A stretch of DNA of 64,000 bases from Lytechinus pictus (lineage: Eukaryota; Echinodermata; Echinoidea; Temnopleuroida; Toxopneustidae): the NCBI RefSeq assembly GCF_037042905.1, contig NC_087249.1, positions 16,949,401 through 17,013,400 of the forward strand, written 5' to 3'. This document shows, piece by piece, positions 47,028 through 57,751 of the stretch (position 1 is the first letter of the stretch; the number at the start of each line of letters is the position of its first letter). The notes under the pieces were generated by a model. The model was given only the letters and a program-made list of their open reading frames with translations, did no database searches and was not told where the DNA came from. A program made the translations under genes and the position numbers.

Positions 47028-48204
47028 CAGTGGCGTAACTACGGGGGGGCATGCCCCCCCCCCCCCAATCGGCTGACAAAAAAAAAAAAAAAAAAAAACG
47101 GGGAAAAGGAGAAAAAGAGGGAGAAAGGAAGAGAAACGAAGTGGGAAAGAAGACATTATTGTTCATTATAATGTTATATTATATCATAATTATGTTATGT
47201 TATATTACATAAGAAACATTTTTTTTCATAACCTTATGAAACATAATTTGCTCAGGGCCTATGTCCTCATTGTTCCTGGTGCTCGCATTGTCTGTTTACC
47301 GAGATATATAATCCTGTTATACTAAAACCTCCCGTTTTCAAGTCAATATACACCAAACTGCCAAATATATTTCTTCGCACTTCGAGTTATTGTTTTATGT
47401 ACAATAGTATGCTTCTTTTTCATCACTACCTAAAGTGATTGCCCCATTTTAAGGTCTTGATATAAAACATTTCCTGTCCGTGCTTGCGTTCGCAGTAGTG
47501 GATTGGTGAAATATGTCTGCTCTCCATGGATTCCTAGAATCAGCCCTTAAATGTCCCTCTTTCTAATCTGAATATCAAAAATTTTCAGCTCGCGCTTCGC
47601 GCTCGCATTATTTGGTTAGAGATCTACGTATGGTCTTCGTGAATTTCTACAAACAAGCCTTAAAATGCCCCTCTTCAGGTCTGAATTTCCTAAATTTTCA
47701 GCTCGCGCTTCGCGCTCGCAAGATTTGATTAGTGAGATGGGTATGTTAATCATGATTACAAGTGCTTTATGTGCATGTTTAGATGTAATTCTAACAAAAT
47801 CAGCAAGCGCTTATTGGCACTCGCATTAGATGACTATGGTGAGATGTGTATACTCTTAATGCATTCCTAAAATATAGTCCTTAAAATCTTTCTGTTTTGG
47901 GGTCAATATTTACAAAAATTTCAGCTCGCGCTTCGCGCTCGCATTATTTAGCGAGACAGGTACATATCATGATTACAAAAGATTGATTATAATGTCCCTT
48001 TTTAGGTCTAAATATCAAAAATTTTAAGCTCGCGCTTCGCGCTCGCATTATTTGACCAGTGAGAGACATATCCGTTTAATGGCACTGTCCTTAAAATGTC
48101 TCTATTGGGTATACCTGGCAGCTGGGCGCGCTTCGCGCGCTCACTTAGTGACTCAAAACTTTTGCTGGTGCCCCCCCAATGCCGTGACCCACGGTACGCC
48201 ACTG
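47028..48204. mobile_element. hAT-like element with GCTCGCGCTTCGCGCTCGC units
   Basis: Starts CAGTGGCGTAACTACGGGGG and ends CACGGTACGCCACTG. Flanks are GGGATGAT (47020-47027) and GGGACGAT (48205-48212), an 8-bp duplication with one change. The interior is a C14/A20 entry, a purine-rich stretch, then about five ~100-160 bp units each with GCTCGCGCTTCGCGCTCGCA or a variant near 47590, 47702, 47926, 48029 and 48130. No transposase. Confidence 0.85.
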
Positions 48205-48598
48205 GGGACGATGATAGGGACGAGGATGATGATAGGGATGAGGATGATGGGGAGGGAAGGTGAAAAGCCGGCAGAGATGGATTTAAGAGGAAAATTCCGT
48301 CCGACGAATGCAGTCATGAAGATTCCGTCCCACATGATAACCCAAAATTATGGCTTGATTTTTGTTTTAAATCATGTTATGTGATGAAAATCACACTAGG
48401 CCCTACACGTATTTTGGTTATATTGAAAGAAAATAGGGGTAATATTTTTTCCAATTATCAATAAATTAAATTCTTCATTCAATAAAAATGACGAATTTAT
48501 GATTTTGAATTTAATTTCTTTTATATAGCATGTGGTTTTTCTTTTTTATTAAATTTATTTTACTTTATTTTTCATCACTGTATCATGATTTTTGTCTC
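48205..48598. other. Rest of the minisatellite, then AT-rich DNA
   Basis: GATGATAGGGA units run to about 48260, then non-coding AT-rich sequence. Confidence 0.6.
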
Positions 48599-48975
48599 AC
48601 CTGGATAGCAGAGTGAGACTATAGGCGCCACTTTTCCGACGGCAGCGTCAACATCAAATCTTAACCGAATAAGTTTCTGAAATGACAGCATAACTTAGAA
48701 AGTATTTGGACATAGTTCATGAAACTTGGACATAAGATTAATCAAGTATCACTGAACATCCTGCAGCGAGTTTCAGGTCACATGACTAAGGTCAAAGGTC
48801 ATTCAATGTCAATGAACTTTGGCCATGTGGGGGTATTTGTTGAATAACTAATTTTGAATAACTATTTTATTGTAGTTTTCAAAGTCAGCACTGCTCCCGG
48901 GCACTGCTGCTATATTAAATCGTGTAATGCAGGTGTCAGGTAAGACTGCCAGTGACGTTCCACTTGTTGTATCAT
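48599..48975 (+). repeat. Dispersed repeat with GTCTCACCTGG...GAGTGAGACTATAGGCG
   Basis: A hairpin-like start (GTCTCACCTGGATAGCAGAG, GTGAGACTATAGGCGCC) is followed by text such as TCATGAAACTTGGACATAAG and GACTAAGGTCAAAGGTCATT, and an end GCACTGCTGCTATATTAAAT...CCACTTGTTG. From memory this is a frequent interspersed repeat in marine invertebrate genomes. No protein. Confidence 0.6.
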
Positions 48976-49067
48976 TACAGGGCTCTCTACTTAACTCAGT
49001 TTTTTTTATTAAAGAGACCACTCTTTCTTGAGAAAACAGAAATAATAAATAAATCATTTAAAGGGAT

Positions 49068-49425
49068 GCTCCGGGATGAAAATATTTAATGAAAATATTT
49101 AATGAAATAAGCACTTTGATATAGTAACATTCACATATCAAAGTGCTTATTTCATTAAAATCTGACATCAAATAGCGGGGTTATTGAATTTAACGTTTAA
49201 AAATTAATCAATCTAATTTCATATAATAAAAGTGAGGATGTGACATCATAAGCTTGCTTATTGAATATCCATGTAGACACGCCAGACCTGTTTCACCAGA
49301 ATAATGCAAATCATTCTTTAAAATGCAGCGATAATTTTGTTATTCCTTATCCGATTTTGATCAAATTTTTAATGTTTTCTTTGTTCAAATCATATCATTT
49401 TCAGCCTGGAGTACCCCATTATCAC
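49068..49425. mobile_element. MITE-like element with GGGATGCTCCGGG / CCTGGAGTACCCC ends
   Basis: AAAGGGATGCTCCGGGATGA faces TTCAGCCTGGAGTACCCC. Near the right end is TTATCCGATTTTGATCAAAT, the core shared with other MITEs here. It contains a 24-bp-class inverted pair (CACTTTGATAT / ATATCAAAGTG) near 49112-49147. Confidence 0.6.
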
Positions 49426-50376
49426 TGATATATAACTTATTAAATAATATTGCCACAATTTGTTCAAGTTGTTCAAATTATCTAGTAAATACAATAATTT
49501 TATTGTTACAGAAGCTTGTCTTAAGAGTCATTGAGAAGGTGATCATAGAGCTAATGCTTGTGTCAACAATTTATCAACCACGTGACCTGCAACTTGCATA
49601 ATTTATGTAAATATATACAAAAAGTCAAAAATTTTCTAACTGGTACACCTTAAATGATTACATCCATAATCATGATACCAGGAACTAGAAAATGTAGATT
49701 GGAAAACAACACTAGGGCAACTAAGTGTTAGATACAAAGTTCAGTTTTCTAGAATGGGTGATATTCTATTAAAGAAAAACAAAAACAACATCACTCTAAA
49801 GGAACTGCAAATATTATTTGATAAAAACAAAACCCACTTCATAGTTTCTATTTGCAATATTGTATTGACCACCCTTCTCCTGTTTTTAATACCCAGACAA
49901 GCATGATTTGTCGTTACCCCCGGCCTGGGCCCTCCATGTACCTGTCATTTCTTTGTATTTTCCCTCTTTTTCTTTGTTTTTTCTATTGATCGATGTATCA
50001 GTGTTTAGTATTGTTGGCTTTTTTTATACCAGTAATAGAATATAAATTTAATTGAAGAGTGATGAACATAATGAGAAAGGGAGACAATGATTAGATAAGA
50101 ATGGAGATAAAATATGATTTGAAAATATTACAATTTACAGAATATGACATATACATGTATATTTCTAGTATTCAAAGTTCACAATTCATTATTATTCAGG
50201 CTTACATTTTAAATTTAAACAAGTTAATTAAGATTAGTGATGCATTTTGGAACAATACTAACTTAAATACGTTTTACTTTGAATAAACAATTGGTAAAAA
50301 TACAAAACACAAAACTTCTTACTCCATTCTTTCCTCCTGTAAAAAATTACAAACTAAATGAAATGGACATTAGTTC
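49426..50376. other. AT-rich, nothing recognised
   Basis: No coding or repeat boundary signal found. Confidence 0.4.
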
Positions 50377-50591
50377 CAGTGGCGAATCAGGGGGGGGGGG
50401 GGGTTGCACATTCGGCCTCTCCCCCTTGAGAGGTACTCAAAAGGCAACTGAGAACCTTTTTTTTTCTTTGCTTGTCAAATTTTTCCTGGGGGAAACAAAT
50501 TACTATGATTTGGCAGTGAAGACCTTTTGTCAAAAAATTCCTATACAAAATGCCCCCCTGGCCCTGTAGGGAAATGTTGGATCCGCCCCTG
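50377..50591. mobile_element. Small hAT-like element (CAGTGGCGAATC ... GGATCCGCCCCTG)
   Basis: 215 bp with a poly-G run near the left end. The flanks ATTAGTTC and ATTATATT match only partly, so the target duplication is decayed or the ends are slightly misplaced. Confidence 0.7.
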
Positions 50592-50671
50592 ATTATATTT
50601 CAAATGGGAATAACACTGAGTGGCCCTAAAACTTGATTGAAAAAAATGTTCACAACTGTATAGGGCAAGGC

Positions 50672-52449
50672 TTCAGTCTCCAAGCTCACGACTGTGCAGG
50701 TACGTCCACTTCCATTGGCAATTCCGGCTGAATTCCACCCCGGCAGCCTGACATCCACCCTTAAGACCAAGAAATGAAATTAAAGAAAGTAAATCAGGGA
50801 AAAAACGAGGAATGGAAAGGGGCACAATAAATTACATCATTTTGTTTTAAATCCTGTAAAAAATAAATAATAATAATTAATTTAATTTCAAATTAAGCCC
50901 CCAAATAAAACATTTTTTATTGATGGCTACCCTCATCCCGGCATGCCCACACAGCTACACCCCGAATATTTATTTTTTCACATTTCGGGGGCAGGAGTGA
51001 AATCGCCCCGAGCCCCATGCACCCACGTAAAAGTATTTTTTTTGCGACTCAAACATCCACACCACAGTCACACTCAAAGTAAAAGAAATTGAAGCATATT
51101 AATTATTGCAACTTAAAACTCGGCTCTCTAGGGAAACTCAATATAAAAAAAAAAAAAAAAAAAATAGGCCTAAAAATAATCAATTTGAAGTTAAAAATTA
51201 AGCCCCCAAATAAACATTTATTATTGATGGCTACCCTCAGCCCGGCATGCCAACACATCTACACTGCGAATATTTTTTCACATTTCGGGGGCAGGAGTGA
51301 AGAGGCTCCGAGCCCCCATCCACGTAAAATTATTCTTTGTGCGACTCAAACATCCACACCACAGTCACACTCAAAGTCAAAGAAATTGAAGCATATTGAT
51401 TATTACAACTTAAAACTCAGCTCTCTACACCAGGGACACTCAATATAAAAAAATAAAATAAAATGAAAAAAAAAATAGGCCTAAAAATAATCAATTTGAA
51501 GTTAAAAATTAAGCCCCCAAATAAACATTTATTATTGATGGCTACCCTCAGCCCGGCATGCCCACACATCTACACTGTGAATATTTTTTCACATTTCGGG
51601 GGCAGGAGTGAATCGCCCCGAGCCCCCACCCACGTAAAAGTATTTTTTTGTGCGACTCAAACATCCACACCACAGTCACACTCAGTCAAAGAAATTGAAG
51701 TATATTAAATTATTATCTTAAAGCTCTACACCAGGGAAAATAAAAATAGAAAAAATAAAAAAATATATAGGCTTATAAATATTTACAAAAAAAAGGCAGA
51801 GCCTATACGACACTGCCAAGCTTCAAGCTCTAGTTCACTCTCTCACTTCGTAATAGGTCCATGGTCAAGCTCAGCTCTTTGACTGTGCACGCCCACTTCC
51901 ATTGGGGATTCGGGCTGAATCCCACCCCGCCAGTTTAGGCGGCCGAGCTACGTAGAATTGCGATGAAGAGCAGCGGACCGTTCATCGGTTGTTCGCTTCT
52001 TGCGACCAGAGAGAAAAGGTGAAAAACTTTAACAAAATCGTGCAAATGCACCAAATTTTATTCTTGTGATGAGAAAATGGAGTTAATGGAATACAATAAT
52101 GTCCATCTTCTGTGATAAAAGTGGTAACTTGAGGAGAAATGATCACAAAATCAAGTCAGTTGTTGAGCGGGGCCGAGCCGAGCACCGACACAGTTAATAC
52201 ACGCGCGCCTATGGGAATCGCGAGCTGTCAAAAAACGCCTAAAATTACACTTTTTTTTTATTTCAGCGAAAAAAAAGTAATAGAAAGTGAAGAACATTAC
52301 CATCAGACCATATCTCTAGAAAATCTTTACAAGAAATTACGAAATGACGGAAAAATAGACGCAAATTTGTGAGAAAAAAAATATCGTAATGGGTGGGACA
52401 ACCCGGCCCGCGGTCCGAGTTGTCCCGTGGTCCGAGTTGTCCCTGATTC
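50672..52449. repeat. Right arm of the foldback, with three ~305-bp tandem units
   Basis: AAGCCCCCAAATAAA recurs near 50895, 51200 and 51511, each followed by GGCATGCC(C/A)ACACA, CATTTCGGGGGCAGGAGTG and ATCCACACCACAGTCACAC. The left arm has two copies. A partial extra copy of the next segment (CACTTCCATTGG...CCACCCCG) occurs at 50710-50745 and again at 51890-51930. The arm ends with GTCCGAGTTGTCC repeated twice. Confidence 0.85.
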
Positions 52450-52954
52450 GACAACGCAACCAATCAACTATAAATTTATGGAATGCTGCATGGATGGAGA
52501 GCCATTTATGATAAGCCAAAGTAGAAAAAGAAGTAGCGCGAGGAAAGAAAGAAATTTAGAAATTTAGAAAGAAAGAAAGAAAAGTAGATCTATACAATAA
52601 AAGAATAGTTTGACATGATTATGAATATTCATGGAAAACAAGAGAAATGATTACAAACATAGGAGAGAAATCAAAATGTATATACTTCCCTCGCTCATTA
52701 TACAGAAAATCCGAGCGCTAGGAGTACATGGTGAACATAAACAGTTTCAGTTTTTATGTTTTTCTCATTTGTAACAATATAAAAAGTACAAAAGTCATAC
52801 AGATTGCATTTAATTTTGCAATTAAAGTAGTTTATGTACAATTTAACTCTATTATAATTTTGAACAAAAATGAATAAATAGGGAGCCTATAGTCCCTATA
52901 CCTATTTCAAAATAACTATTATTTCTTATATTTTCTTGATTTTCTTTTTCTTCT

Positions 52955-54272
52955 GTTTCTCTTTCTTTGTCCCTCTTTCCCTTTTCCCTCGTTTTTTCCC
53001 GGTCGATGACCTCAAGTGTCTTAACTTGACTTATGTCTTGAGGTGATATTTTCGTACTTGAACAAAAATCGATCCAAACAGATGTGCATGCATACACTAT
53101 ATGCCAGACCGTACATGTAATCATTCTTTAAAAGCTCCATATTTCAGGCCAGCTTATTGAAAAACTTTAAGCTCGTGCTTTGCACTCCCATTATCATTGT
53201 TAAGTTATAGACGCATCTTAATTGTTCATGATAACAAAGCTGTTTGGAATGACAAATTTTCAGGTCTTAATACATATAACATCCTTAAATTTTTTTGTAA
53301 GAATAAAGCTAAGATGTACTAAAATTTCAGTCTTGATGGGACTACCCCCCCCCCCTAAAAAAAAAATCAGTTTTTAGCAGTCGAATGGGGAAAATGTGGA
53401 TGATTTTTTTCCCTGTCGCCCCCTAAATTCTAATAGTTATACTTTCGCCACCAATTTTCAGAACATGGGAACGCCGGCTCCGCAATGTGGTCACAACTGA
53501 AAGTGAAAGCGAGGAGATTATTTAATTTGGAGGTATGATAAAAAGAGAAAGATGAATTTGATCGGAATTGAATTAAGGAAGTTCACCCGCCAACAAAAGT
53601 TGGGTTAATAAGAAAGTTTGACATTTAAATATTTAAATTTGCTTAATTTCAACAAAAATAAAATGTGCTCATTCTGGTCAGTATGTAAACATCTTGGTCC
53701 TTCTGCTGATCATGACTATAAAACACATTTTGATTCAATACCAGGCCTCCGTGGGCAGGTGGAATTTTTCCGTTGTGGGAGTCTGATCCAATAAAGATCC
53801 CCCCCCCCATGTTCAAATCTGCGAAAATAAAAAATGTTGCATAATTCAATATAATAACACATACAAAAGAGATAGTGAGTGCGTGAAATCATCGACTCGC
53901 TCATTTTTATTGGCCTTACCACTATGTTCTCAATTGTATATAAAGGTGAAAATTTAAAAATGTTGTTAACTTTTTCATTTCACATCCGATTTTGATGAAA
54001 AGTTCAACTTTGTGCTTATCTGTTTATTCAATTCAACTTTTCGTTTGGGTTGGACTTGACTTTGAATATGAGAACACTCGTCTTGAAATGGAAGGAAATG
54101 AAATAGATATACCCAACTTGTTACTGATTGAGGTAGAGAAGAGTACGGAAACATCACCTCAAGATATATAAGTCAAGTTAAGACACTTGAGGTTTGGTGA
54201 CTTGAGGTCATCGATCGGGGAAAAACGAGGGAAAAGGGAAAGAGGGACAAAGACAGAGAAACAGATTAAAAA
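52955..54272. mobile_element. Inverted repeats of ~105-125 bp enclosing other insertions
   Basis: 52955-53061 (CTTTGTCCCTCTTTCCC, GACCTCAAGTGTCTTAACTT) and 54145-54272 (AAGTTAAGACACTTGAGG, GGGAAAGAGGGACAAAG) are reverse complements. The right arm has an extra GGTTTGGTGACTTGA. Between them lie a poly-C/GCTCGTGCTTTGC relic and a MITE. Possibly a third foldback or a TIR element with nested insertions. Confidence 0.7.
53581..54057. mobile_element. MITE with GTTCACCCGCCAAC / GTTTGGGTTGGAC ends
   Basis: A diverged relative of 11319-12881. The right half has GTGCGTGAAATCATCGACTC, TTCATTTCACATCCGATTTT and the end CAACTTTTCGTTTGGGTTGG. The middle (about 53740-53815) contains a foreign C-rich piece. 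Confidence 0.65.
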
Positions 54273-54655
54273 GAATCTGCTTTCAATACTATTATTTCAA
54301 TCAGTAGGGAGTGTTTATTGGTCGGTGTTTTATCTGACCAACTTTAATAGCCAATCATCACCAAGGAAAGTTGTCAATATTTACAATCGGCAACTCAACG
54401 TAGATGGCGCTTTGGCATTCCCCACGCAGTGCAAAAGTGAGCCTGTAACTGTGAGTACAGTGTGAGGGTAATAAAGTAAAACTAAAAGACCAGATTAGTG
54501 CAAATTACAGTTTATGTGGGATATTGCATCATGCAGCAATTTCTTCAACGGAATCTGACTGTGTAGCTAGATGGCCCACCAATCAATTGTGAGTGTTACT
54601 ATAGTGGTCTAATACTAACTACCATTATTTTTGTAGTCTGCAACCACACACGCCT

Positions 54656-54732
54656 AACCCAGGCCAGGCAGGTTCTCAATGGCTCACGCCGGAGCTCCGG
54701 CGGCCGGCGTGGGACTGAGAGCCTGCCTGGGT
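54656..54732. repeat. GC-rich hairpin (AACCCAGGC...GCCTGGGTTT)
   Basis: AACCCAGGCCAGGCAGGTTC pairs with GAGCCTGCCTGGGTTT and, inside, CACGCCGG with CCGGCGTG, around AGCTCCGG. About 77 bp of near-palindrome in otherwise AT-rich DNA. Confidence 0.8.
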
Positions 54733-55091
54733 TTAACCACACTGCTCAGCTTCGCGTACGCAATACAAATGTCAATGCAATATATTAAAACACACTCAAA
54801 ATAGGTCTTTTTATATTGGATAATTTATAAATAATAGGAGTTGGCTATAGACTACTGGGTCAAAAATACCCTTTTTTGTAATATGGCAACAGTTTTTTTA
54901 AATCCTTTACTTTTAAACTTTTTGTAGAGTTAGGTGATTTACCTAAAAATTTTCAATTTAGACTCAATTAGACTTAAGTTAGAGCCTTTTTTCCTCGTTC
55001 GTTGTGTGGTTCTTGGATATTTATTTGAGGTGAACAATGGCAACTAGCTTCATATAGCTATAGCAAGCCAATTAAGGCTCCACATTAACTT

Positions 55092-55168
55092 TATTTTGGT
55101 GTTAGCCCATTCGGGCCACCAAAACTTTCATATATTTTTGTGGCCCGATATTACAGTTTGGTGGCCCG
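55092..55168. repeat. Short inverted repeat CGGGCCACCAAA ... TTTGGTGGCCCG
   Basis: Two perfect 12-bp arms about 50 bp apart, with a third TGGCCCGA between. Probably a MITE remnant. Confidence 0.55.
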
Positions 55169-55559
55169 AAAAATATAAAGAACAACATTAAAAATGAATG
55201 AAATAAACTTCTGAAATATTAATTCTGTAGCCACTACCACTAAGTTACTTTCACTTTGTACATCTTGTATGTAAACCTTGTATGCTGTTATTTTACTTTG
55301 AAAATTGATTTGTGGTAAAATATGAATTGTTCTATCATTGTAAATATGAAATGATTGAAAGAGAATAAATGAATTGTATTAAATGATGCATAACAAACTC
55401 AGATAGATGTACCAAACAACGATTTTTCCTTTGCCCTCTTTGAATCCTAAAACCTAGATTATGCAGGCCCCAAATCCCGTTTATTTTTGTTTTCTCTTTT
55501 GCAGTATATTATAGCAGGAGAAAATCACAGAAAAATATGCTGCAAAATTAGAACAATGC

Positions 55560-55760
55560 ATAAAAGGGGGAAACAAACAAATATAATTTTAAAAAGTATA
55601 TTACAAAAAGGAAACAAAAATGAAAGAAAGAAGTGAAGTAAAATAAAAGAAAAAATGAAGAAAAAGAACAGGAAAAAAATTAAAAGAAAAAAAATTAGAG
55701 AGAAAAAAAATAAAAGAACATGAAAGAAAAATGAAATTAAACAAAATTAATATAAAAATG
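55560..55760. repeat. A-rich polypurine tract
   Basis: AAAGAAAAAAG-type low complexity. Confidence 0.85.
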
Positions 55761-56789
55761 GGAAAAGGGAAAAAAATTAAGAAGCAATTACAAATATTTT
55801 TAACAGCTGTGGCAACAGTCTATTCTGACTGGAATATAATTAAAAGCCAAGCAAATAATTTTAACTTACCTTTTGGGGATGGTGCATTTCTATTTTTATA
55901 TCCTTTAATTTGTATTATTATTTATTTTTTCAGTAGAAACACATTCTTTAATCAGGAATATTAAATGGGAAGGGTAATAAATAGTTTAACTACTGAGATA
56001 TGAAGATGTGCTCCTGTACTTTGCTTGCTTCTCCAAGTTGCTATTAGGGCTTACCTATTTGCACCTTATTCATTTGAATATCCCAACAGGTGTCAAGTCT
56101 TACATAGTGTGTAGATCTTAGCCCCCTATCCCCACCCCTCTTCAAAAAAGAAAAAGAAAAAAGAATAGATTCTATATAAAAACAATGTTCTCTAGTGTCC
56201 TTGGTGTCTGAGTCTCTAGGACTGGAAGGGAGGGTTTCAGAAATAAAGATGTACCAGAAATCAAAATCAATCAATAAATACATATTATATGAATTATTCA
56301 GAATTGAAAAAGTAACTTTTTTATATAAAAAAAAAGGAACCAGCTATGAAATGGAAGGGCTGATTTTTTTCATAAGGATATGAATGTTGCTAAGCTTGCT
56401 ATTGTGTAATGACAAATGAAGAAGCAAACCCCCCCCCAAAAAAAAAAAACCCAATAGATGTACTGGTACTTGCAATTACAGGGGTTACAGTCTTGAACAT
56501 ATATTATGAAGCTTTCAAAAATTGCTTAATAATAATGTGACGGTTTTTGCCCCCCCCCCTTAAAAAAAAAAAATCTCATGACGAACGATGCTGTTATGAA
56601 ATGCTTTTATTGTAAATGATTATGTAAAGATGTCATGTTGAGTTGTCACCCTGTTATTATAAAATGAAGAATTAGTACTTACCTCTGATATTTTCAAGTA
56701 ATAATGTATTTCACGGAAGCTGGCTGTTTGTCAAACAAGTTTTCGCAATCATCATTTTATACGTCCTGTGATAGTTAGGGTTGTAATTG

Positions 56790-57041
56790 ATTGTGACGTC
56801 ATAATGGTATTGGCCTTTGGTCGGCAGACTATAGTGACGCGCATGCATTGTGACGTCATAGAAGTTTCGCGTTGGGCGGGGTATTTCTGACCAATCAGGG
56901 GACGGGATTTAGGGTATAAATACGGGGCGGGAGGCACAAATTCGGCACAACTTGTTCCAGACGCCATTTTGAAAGAGCAGTCATCGTCTTCAGGAATCAA
57001 ATTTCTTTTCTGCTCATTTCAATTTTTCAACATCTCACACT
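56790..57041 (+). promoter_or_regulatory. RNA polymerase II promoter with non-coding first exon
   Basis: In order: TGACGTCA (CREB/ATF site) at 56794-56801 and 56851-56858, GGGCGGGG (GC box) at 56874-56881, CCAAT at 56891-56895, TATAAATA at 56915-56922, and a second GC box at 56924-56931. Transcription would start about 56945. The leader carries GCCATTTTG (YY1-like) near 56963, has no ATG, and reaches a strong donor CACT|GTAAGT at 57041/57042. The boxes have canonical spacing and the block is GC-richer than its surroundings. The gene it serves is not visible: what follows is satellite and a retrotransposon. It may be a host gene whose coding exons lie beyond 64000, or an element's own promoter. 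Confidence 0.8.
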
Positions 57042-57324
57042 GTAAGTAGGCCTACTCTTTTATCATGATTCTTTAGGAGAAAGAAATATGAGGTTGATGT
57101 AAACTGCTTCCTAAAATTGATTTTAAAGAATTTATAGGATAAAAGAAAGATTTTGTGAAGGAAAAATTGATTCTTGAACCCTGGATTTTAAAATGAGGGT
57201 TTTGTAAGAAATTTCATTTAAGAGGTACTTTAATATCTAATGAAGATAATGTGTATGTTGAGATAATTTTAACTGAATTGTTGTATTGTTTTTGTCATTA
57301 GATTGGAACAATGGTGAACATTTT

Positions 57325-57465
57325 CTAAGTGTCACTATTTTGTCCTTTTAGTCGAAAATTTTCTAAGTGTCACTATTTTGGCCTTTTAGTCGAAAATGTT
57401 CTAAGTGTCACTATTTTGGCCTTTTAGACGAAAATTTTCTAAGTGTCACTATTTTGGTTCTCTTA
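57325..57465. repeat. Satellite block A, 39-bp units x ~4
   Basis: TTCTAAGTGTCACTATTTTG followed by GCCTTTTAGTCGAAAA, four copies with few changes. Relative of block B. Confidence 0.92.
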
Positions 57466-57751
57466 CTTAGGACATGGATAGAAAATAATCACTCACTGCA
57501 TTCATTGTTTGTAATTATTTATTATAGAATCAACAACTTATACAAGATGATTCCAGCACCAGTTACATGTAGGGTCTGGGACCCTGGCATTGTTAACAGA
57601 TCTATATCTATGGCTTTAATTATTATAGATCTTGAACATTGAATTTTTTATTTACTCTTAGTCTTTTGGCTAAGCCCTGAAGTTGAGTGTGTCTCATAGT
57701 GCCTTAAATTCATGATTTGTACCAATTAATGTACAAATCGCCATATAATGT

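Larger units (their letters stand above)
45131..52449. mobile_element. 7.3-kb foldback-like element with long inverted arms and 8-bp direct repeats
   Basis: The arms 45131-46375 and about 51100-52449 are reverse complements at high identity; the same 77-codon frame in both arms differs at only three residues. The outer ends align as GGGGTCGGGTCAACTCGGAC and GAATCAGGGACAACTCGGAC. GACAACGC occurs in direct orientation immediately outside each end (45123-45130 and 52450-52457), as a target duplication would. The ~4.7-kb middle holds a minisatellite and several later insertions and no transposase. Long arms with internal tandem units and an 8-bp duplication resemble foldback elements such as the sea urchin TU elements or non-autonomous Mutator-like elements. 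Confidence 0.75.
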
